Positions 1-10,563 of a DNA stretch of 64,000 nt are shown here, piece by piece (positions within the stretch are counted from its first letter, which is position 1; each line of letters opens with the position of its first letter). The stretch spans positions 11,272,001-11,336,000 of the forward strand of contig NC_056760.1 in the NCBI RefSeq assembly GCF_018687715.1. The letters are read 5' to 3'. The notes beneath the pieces are model-generated. The model made no database searches, was not told the DNA's origin, and saw only the letters and a list, made by a program, of their open reading frames with translations. The DNA is from Carya illinoinensis (lineage: Eukaryota > Streptophyta > Magnoliopsida > Fagales > Juglandaceae). The position numbers and the translations under genes were made by a program.

Positions 1-1612
1 TACGGACCACAAAAACCTCCTCAACAAAGGCCGGCCATACGAACACCGACTATAGCATCGCCCGCTGCTCTTAGCTCTTTGCCTCATATTGAGGCCGCCC
101 AACAGCTCATCACCTCACCGTGGACTTCAAATAAAACGTACAAAAACACCAAAAACCAACACAAATCACGGCAGCAGAGGCAGTGAAAATACTAAAATAG
201 AATAGACACCAAAATAGACCCACTGAAACGGAGGTGGAAGACAAAAAAAACAGAGGGTGTGGTGCTAGAGTAGCTGGAGGAGAGCCGACGGTCGGAATGT
301 GCTTTCCCGAAGTCTAGGGTCCCAAAAAAGCCTAGTTTTGAAACAGTCGGTAGCTCCCTGGTGGCGCGTGGCGACCACACTCTGGAGCGTCTGAGACTTC
401 GTCTCGCGCGTGCGAGTTACGTGCCACTCTGTTTAGCGCCGGGTTCGGTGGACTTGAAGATCGGCGGCTGGCAAACCTCCTGGCGGGGCGCTTGTTGGCG
501 GACGGTGGGTAGAAAGCAACCTGGTCGGCACTCCTCCTTATTTGCCTAAAAACACAAACTACACAATGAAAACTAAAACAAAATCAAACGGGAAACAGAG
601 TACTGAGCTAAGAAAAGAGAAAAAATGGGGAGGGGGAGGGAAAAGAAGGGTTCGGCTCCCCCCCCCCCAAAGTCGAAGAACAAAGTGGATGTAGGGTTTT
701 GGAGAGGGAAAATTGGGGTTGGGGGCAGAGAGAGTAAGTCCTGGGTCCAATGTTCCTTTCTTTAGTCTAGAAAGTCTGAACTTCGTAAAGCTATCTTCTA
801 AACAAAATCACTTAGATTAATTGTCGTCGTTCATCCGAAACAAAAAAGGGTTCTGATAAACAATAGCAAAAGTATGTTTAAATTTTTACAGCATCTCCAA
901 GCATTAGTACGACAGTCTGCATGAGATATGGAGCTTAACCCCTAAAGTCGAGTAATTAATAGGGTTGGAAAGTGTTGCAAAGAAACTAAAATTATTTTAT
1001 TCGTTTAATTGATATTTTCATGCATATATATAATATAAGATAGCCTACAAGAGTAGAGCACCCATATATATATAAATATATATATATATTTATGTTTACA
1101 ATCCAATATTTGGCCATATATGTTGATGTATCTATGCCTGTTCCCCATCTTTATTTTTTATCTCCACTCGATCCTTACTAAAGAATCATCATAATCTGCA
1201 AATCGTAGAAAAAAAATGCACATAATTAGTCGAGAGGACTCAACAAGAAAATAGATATTTTCACATGCAAACAGACCTAGTATTAAGATTAAATGTAGCG
1301 GCTAGCTAGCTCATGATAAATCACTATTTTTTGGCCAAACTTTTCGAATGAACCAAGTAGAAATGCATACGCCTGCTCAAATAAATCCAAATGCATATAT
1401 GCAGTCAAAGATTGAGAGTGAAATAAATTACTTGCAAGTAATTTATGCAGAAAAACATTCCATTTACCATCTTCTTCCCATTTTGTTTAAAGAAAACAAA
1501 AACCAAGTCTCAACTCATCGCAGCCTTCTTCCCATTCAGTCCAAGCTATCCATCAAGAAGTAGTGGATTCTATGTTTTTTTTTTAATTCTCTAAAAACCA
1601 TTAGCGATGTCA
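1..1612. other. No recognisable gene; unassigned sequence
   Basis: I see no supported gene here. The first 760 bases are relatively GC-rich and contain short open frames of about 60 codons on both strands, none resembling a protein family I know. There are homopurine and poly-C/poly-G stretches at about 610-730. From about 780 the sequence becomes AT-rich, with TA-rich microsatellite-like stretches at about 1020-1095. A 71-codon frame at 1348-1563 has no recognisable domain. The GC-rich part could be the end of an unrecognised transposable element or a non-coding transcript. Confidence 0.4.
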
Positions 1613-2253
1613 GTTGGCGTCTGGGTTTGAGCTTGAAGCGGAAAATGGTTTCAACCGTTTGGTGTCTCTTGAAGATGGAGATTCGATCTGGGCAGTCCAG
1701 CTTTGGCTATGGCTTTGGGGTTGGCTACATGGCCTTACCAGGAATAGCTTTAAAATCGTAATCGGAAGAAGATGAATCTTTGAAGACTCGGGAGTGATTA
1801 ATAGTATTTTCTTGATCAAAATCAATGGAGGTGATGGTGGATGATTCAACCGGAGCAAGTAGAGAATCGTCGAGAGAAGCGGGTGGAGCGATGACGCCGG
1901 TGGCATGTGGCACCATGGGATAGAAACCATTGACAAGAAGTGGGTTGAACTCGTGGAGCATGCTCTGTAGCCATGTTGATAGATTAGAGGGGTTGTAATG
2001 AATGGTCTCGTATATGAGTTGAGAGAGGCCATCTCCCTGAAAATTACCCATCAAATTGTCGAGCAGTTCAAGCTTCTGGGCAACCTCAGCCATGTCGGAG
2101 GACCTCACCTGGTACCCCAACACAGCCAAGAGCTCGTCCACACCACAGTTTGGTTGGGCCTCATTTTTGTCAGCGCTGGTGAGTGGGGGAAGAGAAAGGG
2201 TTTGAGACGGTGGTTGGGGAAGAAAGGAAGAAAGGGATGGATTTAGGATTACG
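1613..2253 (-). pseudogene. Truncated DELLA (GAI/RGA-type) gene: GA-perception domain only
   Basis: The minus strand encodes the N-terminal regulatory domain of a DELLA protein, the gibberellin-responsive growth repressor that binds the receptor GID1 in the nucleus. Seen in order: the DELLA motif in DELLAVLGY (about 2139-2113), the conserved MAEVAQKLE helix, and a TVHYNP-type motif reading [13 protein letters not shown] (about 2015-1980). The linker with AIPGK follows, then a stop at 1725-1727. A second frame continues with linker-like SSRDTKRLKP to about 1613, so there is a frameshift or stop. The GRAS domain that should follow is absent. No in-frame ATG exists: the codon before DELLA is GTG, and the frame stays open upstream until it meets a copia insertion (TSD 2254-2258). 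Family assignment is firm. Whether it was ever a full gene here, or arrived as a fragment, cannot be told. Confidence 0.85.
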
Positions 2254-2258
2254 ATATG
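2254..2258. repeat. Target-site duplication (left), atatg
   Basis: The five bases atatg sit directly before the 5' LTR and recur directly after the 3' LTR at 7332-7336. This is the 5-bp duplication expected for a Ty1-copia insertion, and it defines the element ends. Confidence 0.9.
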
Positions 2259-2761
2259 TGTTGAGTATTGTCGAGTCTGGTCTATATCGCTCGAGTGAAG
2301 TCAGATAGATTTGAACGTTTGATGTTAGCTCGACAGTGAGCTCGAGCAGAGGCGGAAGGAAGTTTCGCTCGAGCAGAGGCATTGGCCGCTCGAGCAAAGT
2401 CAGACAGAGTTGAACGCTCGATGTCAGCTCGACAGTGAGCTCGAGCGGATGCGAGAAGGAAGTTCGCTCGACACGCGCTCGACACGCCGCTCTAGCGAAC
2501 ATGCATTTTACACGGCTCTAGGGTTTTTTCCACTGTTTGACTATATATATGATTATTATATCATATGGTCGTACTGTAGAAATAATGTAGACATACAGTG
2601 ATTGATCCATCATTGTAGTGTGATATTTCTCAATAATAAAATCCTCTGTAACTCCCGTGCACATAGGCAATTTGCCGAATCACGTAAATCTTGTGTCATG
2701 TGTGATTGCTTTTCTCATTCCATATTTCTTTTTCAATTCATTGTCATCGTTTTTCACAACA
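2259..2761 (+). repeat. 5' LTR of the copia element
   Basis: The 503-bp LTR has ends TGTTG and CAACA. U3 holds a degraded version of the CGCTCGAGCG palindrome cassette (about 2286-2505). A TATA-like stretch lies at 2542-2549 and AATAAA at about 2634. Relative to the 3' LTR it lacks about 21 bp between two CGCTCGAG repeats and about 12 bp nearby. No perfect CGCTCGAGCG copy remains, whereas four remain in the 3' LTR. Confidence 0.92.
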
Positions 2762-2763
2762 AT

Positions 2764-2776
2764 TGGTATCAAGAGC
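2764..2776 (+). promoter_or_regulatory. Primer-binding site (tRNA-iMet type)
   Basis: TGGTATCAAGAGC, two bases after the 5' LTR, matches the 3' end of initiator tRNA-Met apart from one extra A. This is the usual primer of plant copia elements, and it sets the element's orientation as plus. Confidence 0.85.
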
Positions 2777-2801
2777 CAAGGTTCGGGTTTGAGGAAAAAC
2801 G

Positions 2802-3810
2802 ATGGCTGAAGATGAATTGAAGGCATCGGAGATCGAGAAGTTTGATGGCACAGATTTTGGATACTGGAGGATGCAGATAGAGGACTACCTCTATGGGAAG
2901 AAACGTCATCTTCCACTATTGGGAAAGCAACAGGAAAAGATGGATGATGCTAATTGGAACCTGTTGGATCGACAGGTTCTGGGGGTTATTCGATTAACCC
3001 TGTCGAGATCCGTTGCACACAACGTCATCAAGGAGAAGACGACTGCGAATCTCATGGCGGATTTGTCAGGTATGTATGAAAAGCCGTCAGCGAATAACAA
3101 GGTACATTTGATGAAAAAGTTATTCAATTTGAAGATGGCAGATGGTACGTATGTTGCACAACATCTGAATGATTTTAATACTATCACAAATCAATTGTCG
3201 TCTGTTAAAATTGAATTTGATGATGAGATACGTGCACTGATACTATTGGCTTCATTGCCAAATAGTTGGGAAGCCATGAGAATGGTTGTCAGTAATTCTG
3301 CTGGTAAATCGAAATTGAAATATGATGATATTCGTGATTTGATTTTAACTGAGGAGGTGCGCAGGAAAGATTTAGGCGAGACCTCGGGTTTGAGTTCAGC
3401 TCTAAATGTTGATTCTTGAGGGACATTACACGACAGGAACTCAAACAGAGGAAGATCAAAATCAAAGTACAGGGGCAAGAGCAAGTTGAGGCCTAGTCAG
3501 TAGCCAACTTGCTGGAATTGTGGCAAAACTGGCCACATAAAGAAGAACTACAAAAACCCTAAGAAGACCGAGAATGATAGTGCTAATGTGGTAACTGAAG
3601 AAGTACAGGATGCACTATTGCTTGCAGTTCATAGTCCAGTTGATGACTGGATACTGGATTTAGGGGCTTCCTTCCATACATCTTCCCATCGGGAGCTAAT
3701 GCAGAACTATGTTGCAGGTAATTTTGGGAATATGTATTTGGCTGATGGAGAGGCTTTGAACGTAGTGGGGATGGGAGACCTTGATATTGCACTCCCTGGC
3801 AAGAATAATG
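2802..3810 (+). pseudogene. Copia gag and protease region, broken
   Basis: The frame opens at 2802 (MAEDELKASEIEKFDG) and encodes a copia-type gag (UBN2/Retrotran_gag): the FDGTDFGYWRMQIEDYL core, then YEKPSANNKVHLMKKLFNLKM. A TGA at 3417-3419 and a TAG at 3501-3503 interrupt it. The CCHC zinc knuckle that follows (CWNCGKTGH) has Tyr where the last Cys is expected. The aspartic protease motif reads DLGAS, where copia elements normally have DSGAS, so the catalytic triplet is altered. The frame is lost at about 3810. The polyprotein would assemble particles and cleave itself; this copy should do neither. Confidence 0.9.
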
Positions 3811-3814
3811 GACC

Positions 3815-4855
3815 TTGCAAAAGGTCAGGCACATTCCTGAGTTGAAGAAGAACCTTATTTCTATTGGGCAGCTTGATGAGTGTGGTCATTCAGTGGTGTT
3901 CTCAGATAGCACCTGGAAGGTCACAAAAGGGGCATTGGTACTGGCTCGGGGTAAGAAAACTAGTACACTATATATGACTACTGGTTTGATTGACATTATT
4001 GCTACTACTGTTGCAGAGAGCACAGCAGATTTGTGGCATTGCAGGCTTGGCCATATGAGTCAGAAGGGTATGAAAGAACTTCTGTCTAGAGGCAAGCTAC
4101 CAGAACTGAAGTCAGTTGATCTCGGTATGTGTAAGAGTTGTGTTATGGGGAAACAAAACAAGGTCAGCTTCTTGAAAAGTGGCAGGAGGCCTAAGATAGG
4201 AAGACTGGATCTTGTGCACATAGATGTGTGGGGTCCTTCCCCAGTGGCATCTCTTGGAAGTTCTCGCTACTATGTCACGTTCATTGATGACCATAGTAGA
4301 AAGGTATAGGTTTATTTTTTGAAGCATAAATCTGATGTATTTAATGTGTTCAAAATTTGGAAAGCCATGGTTGAGACAGAGACAGGCTTGAAACTGAAAT
4401 GTTTGAGATCTGACAATGGTGGTGAGTATGTCGATGGTGGGTTCAAGGAGTATTGTGCAGCTCTGGGTATCAGAATGGAGAAGACCATTCCTGGGACACC
4501 ACAGCAAAATGGAGTTGCTGAGCATATGAACAGAACCATTAATGAGCGTGCTAGAAGCATGAGGTTGCACGCTGGACTACCACCCACTTTCTGGGCAGAT
4601 GCAGTCAGCATTGCCGTTTACTTGATAAACAGAGGGCCATCAGTTCCACTGGATTGTGGATTGCCTGAGGAGGTTTTGAGCGGGAAAGAGGTCAAATTTT
4701 CTCACCTTAAAACTTTTGGTTGTCTTTCTTATGTGCTTATTGATTCTATACTCGTAGTAAACTTGAGGCTAAGTCAAAAAAATGCTATTTCATTGGCTAT
4801 AGAGATGAGGCATTTGGCTATCGTTTCTCGGATGATCAGGGTCAGAAAATCATAA
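3815..4855 (+). pseudogene. Copia integrase region, broken
   Basis: After the frameshift near 3810 the frame resumes with RHIPELKKNLISIGQL. It continues through the GAG_pre-integrase zinc-binding domain (LWHCRLGHMS, then CKSCVMGK: an HHCC set). The integrase core shows HIDVWGP with the first catalytic Asp, RSDNGGEY with the second, and the region GTPQQNGVAEH holding the Glu. A TAG at 4307-4309 interrupts the core where a Trp is usual. A second frameshift near 4740 ends the readable C-terminal segment, after SHLKTFGCLSYV. Integrase before RT marks the element as Ty1-copia. Confidence 0.92.
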
Positions 4856-4866
4856 GAAGCAGGAAT

Positions 4867-6705
4867 GTGATTTTCAATGAGAAAATTATGTACAATGATA
4901 AGTCTAGTACAGCTTCTATAGTAGCTTCTCAGGAGTCCAAGTTTGTAAGATTGAATGACCTACCAGAGGTCACAGTGCAGTGTAGAGATGTGAGTGACGG
5001 GGAGAGTGGGTCCAGTGCACCCTTTCCTATTATTCCACAGACAGTTTCAGAACCGTCCACTCCTACAGTTGCAGTTCGCAGGTCAATTAGAACTATACGT
5101 CCTCCACAGCATTTCTCACCTACTTTGAATTATATTCTGTTGACAGATGGTGGAGAACCGCAGAGTTATGAAGAAACCTTGCAAGATGAAAATTCTAACA
5201 AGTGGAAGCTAGCTATGAAAGATGAGATGGATTCCCTGTTAGGGAGTCAGACATGGGAGTTGATAGAACTTCCATTAGGGAAGAAGGCATTACACAATAA
5301 GTGGGTGTACCGGGTGAAAACTGAGCATGATGGCAGTAAGAGGCACAAGGCTAGACTTGTTGTAAAAGACTTTTAGCAGAAGCAGGGTATTGATTACTCT
5401 GAGATCTTTTCTCCTGTGATGAAGATCACAACCATCAGGATGGTACTGGCTATGGTTGCTACTGAAGATTTATTTCTTGAGCAGTTAGATGTGAAGACAG
5501 TTTTTCTTCATGGAGACCTTGAAGAAGACATCTACATGCACCAGCTTAAGGGGTTTGTGGTACAGGGAAAGGAAGGTTCATTTTGCAGATTGAAGAAGAG
5601 CTTGTATGGCCTGAAGCAAGCTCCTAGACAGTGGTACAAGAAATTTGATAACTTCATGCACAGTGCAGGGTACATTAGATGTCAGGCAGATCACTGTTGC
5701 TATGTCAGGCACTTTGACAATTCTTATATTATTCTGCTATTATATGTGGATAACATACTTATTGCAGGAACTAGTATTGATAAGATCAATAATCTGAAGA
5801 AGCAGATGTCAGAGCACTTTGCAATGAAGGATTTGGGAGCTGCAAAGCAAATCCTTGGCATGAGAATTGTCAGAGATAGAGTCAGAGGTACGTTGAGACT
5901 CTCACAGGCTGAGTATGTGAAAAAGGTACTCAGCAGGTTCAATATGGACAAGGCCAAACCAGTTGGCACACCCTTGGGCAGTCACTTCAGACTCAGTAAG
6001 AATCAGTCACCTGAGTCAGAGGAGGAACAAGATTATATGAGTAAGGTTCCTTATGCCTCAGCTATTGGTTCACTTATGTATGTTATGGTTTGCACAAGAC
6101 TGGATATTACCCATGCAGTGGGAGTTGTGAGTAGATACATGAGTAATCTAGGAAAACAACATTAGGAAGCAGTGAAATGGATTTTGAGGTACCTAAAAGG
6201 CTCCTCAGAAACTTGTTTATGTTTCTCTGGAGAGAGCTTGGAGGTGCAAGGCTATGTTGATGCTGATCTAGCTGGAGATATTGATAGCAGAAAGAGTACT
6301 ACAGGTTTCGTTTATACACTTGGTGGTACCGCAATATCATGGGGTTCTAATCTACAGAAAACAGTTTCTTTGTCTACTACAGAAGCTGAGTATATTGCAG
6401 TGTCAGAGGCTGCAAAGGAGATGATATGGCTACAGGGCTTCTTGGAGGAATTGGGTAAAAAGAATCAGAAAGGCACTCTCTATAGTGATAGTCAGAGTGT
6501 CATATTCCTTGCCAAGAATCCAGCATTTCATTCCAGGACCAAGCACATTCAGATCAGGTATCACTTCATACGATCATTGTTAGATGACGGACAGTTGTTA
6601 CTTGAGAAGATTTGTGGAAGCAAGAACTCTGCTGATATGTTGACAAAGGGTGTTACACTTGAGAAACTGAAGTTGTGCGCAACTTCAGCTGGTCTTCTAG
6701 CATGA
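4867..6705 (+). pseudogene. Copia reverse transcriptase and RNase H, broken
   Basis: The RT domain starts around the QTWELIELP segment and runs through NKWVYRVK, LKKSLYGLKQAPRQWY and the catalytic-loop region. The loop reads YVDN instead of YVDD, so one catalytic Asp is lost. A TAG at 5374-5376 and another at 6163-6165 interrupt RT. RNase H follows with GYVDADLAGD, STTEAEY and SDSQS, holding the acidic active-site residues. It also has the typical end SADMLTKG, and the frame stops at 6703-6705. The coding part is close to family length, so decay was by point lesions rather than deletion. Confidence 0.93.
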
Positions 6706-6782
6706 AGACAAGGGTAGTGAGTTGCAGAGATGGAGGATATCATGTTTGAGGAAGACGGCGATATAGTGAGTGTACCAGTCTC

Positions 6783-6795
6783 CAAGTGGGAGAAT
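6783..6795 (+). promoter_or_regulatory. Polypurine tract
   Basis: CAAGTGGGAGAAT directly precedes the 3' LTR start TGTTGAG. This is the usual position and composition of the plus-strand primer in copia elements. Confidence 0.7.
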
Positions 6796-7331
6796 TGTTG
6801 AGTACTGTGGAGTCTGGTCCACATCGCTCGAGCGGAGGCATTAGCCGCTCGAGCGAAGTCAGATAGATTCGAACGCTCGATGTTAGCTCGATAATGAGCT
6901 CGACAGTGAGCTCGAGCAGAGGCTGAAGGAAGTTTTGCTCGAGCGGAGGCATTGGCCGCTCGAGCGAAGTTAGGCAGAGTTGAACGCTCGATATCAGCTC
7001 GACAGTGAGCTCGAGCGGATGCGGGAAGGAAGTTTGCTCGACGCGCGCTGGACACGCCGCTCGAGCGAACATGCATTTTACACGGCTCTAGGGTTTTTTC
7101 CGCCGTTTGACTATATATATGATTATTATATCATATGGATGTACTGTAGAAACACTGTGGACGTACAGTGATTGATCCATCATTGTAGTGTGATATTCCT
7201 CAATAATAAAATCATCTGCAGATCCCGTGCACGTAGGCAATTTGCCGAACCACGTAAATCTTGTGTCGTGTGTGATTGCTTTTCTCGTTCCATATTTCTT
7301 TTTCAATTCATTTTCATCGTTTTTCACAACA
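6796..7331 (+). repeat. 3' LTR of the copia element, with intact palindrome cassette
   Basis: The 536-bp LTR ends at CACAACA and is followed by TSD atatg (7332-7336). U3 contains four perfect CGCTCGAGCG palindromes at 6825-6834, 6846-6855, 6957-6966 and 7058-7067. Imperfect copies and CGCTCGA half-sites lie between them. TATA-like sequence is at 7112-7119. Confidence 0.92.
6824..7120 (+). promoter_or_regulatory. U3 palindrome/promoter cassette (copia version)
   Basis: This block of almost 300 bp is two imperfect repeats of a module: palindrome, GGAGGCATT spacer, palindrome, GAAGTCAG-like spacer, then AACGCTCGA half-sites. It ends in CCGCTCGAGCGAACAT, a T-rich segment with CCGCCGT, and a TATA box. 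The same order of parts occurs in the LTRs of the gypsy element at 55240-55531 and 60695-60986. The position just upstream of the TATA box suggests a transcriptional role; that is inference. Confidence 0.75.
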
Positions 7332-7336
7332 ATATG

Positions 7337-7764
7337 GAGAAGAAGAGGAAGGAGGAAACGAGATGGAGTGGGAGAGGGAGAGGTCAGACGGAGATGGAGA
7401 TGCAGGGAGGGAGGGAGGGGGGAGCGAAATTGAGAGAGAGAGACGGAGATGGAAGGAAATGGAGAGTAAAAAAATAAATAGATGAAAAACGCACCGTTTT
7501 ATTAGATGATATAGACAAGCCAGTTACACCTGGCGCTTGCATCTAGCATTTTTCAAGAAAAAATGAAATGGTAAAAAGCATATAATGTGAGCACGCGTTT
7601 GCACGCCGGGCATTTGCACCAAGCATTTTTCTATATACTTACTATTGAATTTGTTGATCCATGCGTGAAATTTTTCTTGCTATCCAAAACTTGAGGCGCT
7701 TATATATAGAAAATTATTCTTATGACAACAGTTGAGCGATTGAAAATGTCTCATCCAAATAGGG
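7337..7764. other. Intergenic: homopurine-rich tract and AT-rich sequence
   Basis: The first 140 bases after the copia element are a plus-strand purine-rich (GGAGA) stretch without convincing coding content. It may be the original 5' flank of the DELLA fragment. The rest is AT-rich and featureless to me. Confidence 0.4.
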
Positions 7765-8215
7765 GTGTTAATATTTGACACAACCCGTTAATCTAATACA
7801 ACACGATAATAGTGAATTTGGATTTAGTTTTAATGGGTTCGGGTCAAAACGGGTTGATCTGTTAAGACACGATTGTTAACGAGTTGATAATGGGTCAACT
7901 CATTATGACTTGTTTAAAAAGTTAAAATTACAATTATACCATTACACCTAAAAGTAAAATTGCAAGGTTTTAATTTTGAAATTTTTATTGTTTAGATTGT
8001 AATTTTGGACTTGTCATTAGTTTTATATTTTTTATAGATATTGTGATTTTAACATTTATATAAAATTATACTAAAATTAATCAGGTCAAACGAGTTAATT
8101 TCAAGTCTGTTTAACCCATTTATATAAACGAGTTGCATTTGGTCAGGTCGTATTAATCTATTTCGTAATATTCACTAATGGGTCCAAATATATCGTGTTC
8201 AGGTTGACCTATATA
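7765..8215 (+). repeat. Dispersed repeat D, copy 1 (non-autonomous transposon-like)
   Basis: This segment starts near GGGTGTTAATATTTGACAC and contains runs such as GGTCAAAACGGGTTGA and GTTAAGACACGATT. A diverged inverted copy lies at 26846-27385, where the same words occur on the other strand. Both copies have AACACGA-type ends in opposing orientation, like a non-autonomous DNA transposon. I could not fix exact ends or a target duplication. Confidence 0.5.
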
Positions 8216-10563
8216 ATATAATATGCATGCATTAACACAAAATGAATACGAACTATTAACACAATTTGATACATTCCAAACTGCCCACGCATGCATGCAA
8301 GGAGCTGTATTGCCTGAATTTTATCTACAGCTTAGATCTTTTAAGCATTATGAAATCAAATATGATACAAAGGGCCGATGCACATGCATATGTAATTTCC
8401 CGATATTCTCTCGTTCTCCAATATTGTAGGGAAATTAAAGAGTGAGATATATATATATATATGTTAAAATATAATATAAATATTAAAATCAAACTATTTC
8501 CGTCAGTTTAATTTTTCGTGATGAATTCACATTCTATACAAACAGAAATACTAACTTCGAACTTTGTTACTGTACTTTACTATTTAATTAAGTATTTTGT
8601 GTATGTGAATGTGCTATACACTTTCTAGCTAGTTTTGTTTCCGTTAACAGATTGTTCACGAGATGTGAAAATTCTTTGCTTTGATCAGGAACTTTTGTAA
8701 ACCGATTTGGTTCATTTCATTAGATAAGAGTTCAAGATTTCAAGGCTGACGAACAATGTTACCTCATAATTAATGAGATGCAAGCATTATAGCATGTAGA
8801 ATTTTCATTCAACTCATATTTTTTTTCTTGTGTTTATTAAAATAAAATCCCACAACAAGAAGAATAATACCTATTCAACCCCACTTACTAGGAACGAACC
8901 ACTTCAATGATTAAACGGCTCTAACCCCAATAAATGGCAAATATCTATAGACCCTGTAATGAGAATCTCATTAAAGTGGGGATCTTTTAAAAAAATAAAA
9001 AATAAAATCGAGGTAATTGATTAATTTAAACTCTTTCTGTTTATTAAATTTCTCCAAAGCAAGTATGTATCATGTTGAATTAAATTTAATTCATCTTAAA
9101 TTAATTATTGATTAGATCTATTTTTTTTAATTTTTATAAAAAAAATTAAACTCATATCAACCTATTTTATATATTTTAACATAAAAAATTAAATACATCT
9201 TAACCTAAAAATATTAAATCCATCTTAATAAAATTTATAAAATATTATTATTTACAACTCAACTCATCCCAACATCTAAATGTAACGTGGCATAGTCAAT
9301 TGTAAATGATTAAAGTGGGCCAAAAGCATCTTGATAAGTTGCAGATTCGCCTCATTGAATTTTGAAAGTGCGGTTGAATATTAGATTCGTCTTATATTAA
9401 AATTAAGAGATTTTGACACCTCATTTGACGTCTCATATATTTTGATTTTTAATTATTTTTTTATTTAATAATTAAGAAAGTTATTATTCATGTATTGGTA
9501 TTTTTTTTATATTTTTAAAAAAATATTTTAGAATGATAAAAAAAATATGAATAAAAAAATTTAAAAAAATAATAGGATGATTTAACACTAACGATAAGAT
9601 TGAGCAGTCATGGGCAAGTGGTAGAGTAGCGGGACTCTAAAATTAATTTGACTGCTCCTCAAATTAATATTTTTTACTTAATAATCAAGAAAGTAATTTT
9701 TAATGTATTGGTGTATTTTTTTATTTTTTAAAAATATTTAAATATATTAAAAAAATGAAAACCAAAAAAGAAAAAACCACATTTGCTGCCGCCCACCAGC
9801 ACAACTCATTTTGAAAACATTGGTGATCGCCTCGTGACAACAGAAGTCGATCTAGAGCTAAGAAAATGCTAGTGGGTTGAGCCTATTGAGGGTCCTGCCT
9901 GCATCAAACACATTGGTGGGATGGTTTATGTCGAACTGGGCCTGCCAGATTTGTTTTCACCTGCAATAGGAGAGGTATCGGAGCCTGGAGGTGCTGCATT
10001 TCATAGTTCAGGATGTCTTCTCGTCTAGGAGAAGTTAATGAGAAAAATTAAACATGGCATAGTTCAAAAGTTAGAGCCATCATTGCATTAAGATTGGAAA
10101 TAAACAATGTTATGTGAAAGAAGAACAGTGAACTTAAATAGTAGAACATTAGCATCATTTATACATTGCAATGACTAAAGGAAGGAATTCAAAACTAGTA
10201 AGGCATATATACCAACACGAGCTGAACCCACCACTTGTTAGCTCCTACTTGGGTAATATAAAAGAGGGTATATCACTGCAGCATATTTATTCTTTTTTGT
10301 TTCTCTCCTTTGAAACTTTTGGGCTATATAAACACGTACATATCATAATCAGCTTATTAAAAAAGTGGGGCGCTACCAAATGGTGGGTCCGAGTCCAAGT
10401 TATTCCTTGCGGAGTGGATTGACATGCCTACAGCAGAACACCAATCTTATAGTATTCAAATACAGTCACAAAAGCTTAGTTGAGAAAAAACATTAACTAT
10501 GCACTTTGTAATCTACTAATATGATTATCTAAACACAGACATTAACAATACCTTGTAATAGGG
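8216..10563. other. Repeat-rich intergenic DNA and probable 3' UTR of the kinase gene
   Basis: AT-rich, with no gene seen. Two diverged copies of a segment with AATTAAGAAAGTTATT-like and ATGTATTGGT words lie near 9460-9550 and 9665-9770. A MITE-C-like segment lies at about 9070-9290. Several hundred bases just below 10563 probably include the 3' untranslated region of the minus-strand kinase gene; I could not place its poly(A) site. An 83-codon frame at 10171-10422 has no recognised domain. Confidence 0.4.
9070..9290 (-). repeat. MITE-C-like AT-rich element
   Basis: AT-rich, ending in ACTCAACTCATCCCAACATC, which reads as GATGAGTTGAG on the minus strand. This resembles the GATGAGATG-ended elements at 23849-24026 and 41785-41985. 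The boundaries are approximate. Confidence 0.35.

Larger units (their letters stand above)
2259..7331 (+). mobile_element. Complete but decayed Ty1-copia LTR retrotransposon (Tnt1-like)
   Basis: A 5.07-kb element is bounded by LTRs starting TGTTGAG and ending CACAACA, flanked by the duplication atatg. The domain order gag, zinc knuckle, protease, integrase, reverse transcriptase, RNase H is diagnostic of Ty1-copia (integrase before RT). The protein reads like the Tnt1-type polyprotein. A primer-binding site for initiator tRNA-Met follows the 5' LTR, and a purine tract (AGTGGGAGAA) precedes the 3' LTR. The element is dead: at least five premature stops, two frameshifts and several substituted active-site residues. 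Its LTRs are 503 and 536 bp. Most of the length difference comes from two small deletions in the 5' copy, so it is an old insertion compared with the gypsy element at 55.2 kb. Confidence 0.95.

Noticed and set aside
2170..2601. Open frames rich in Arg/Ala/Ser in the copia LTR (also 6561-7171)
   Set aside because: Same cause: repeated CGCTCGA words. They run across LTR boundaries and are shadows of the repeat.
3607..3680. Natural variant protease motif DLGAS in the copia element
   Set aside because: DLGAS is normal in Athila gypsy elements, but copia elements normally have DSGAS, so it is treated as a lesion in this copy.
9605..9660. tRNA-like words GGGCAAGTGGTAGAGTAGCGGGA
   Set aside because: Only a loose resemblance to an A box. 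No acceptor or anticodon arms could be folded and no B box was found, so no tRNA or SINE is called.
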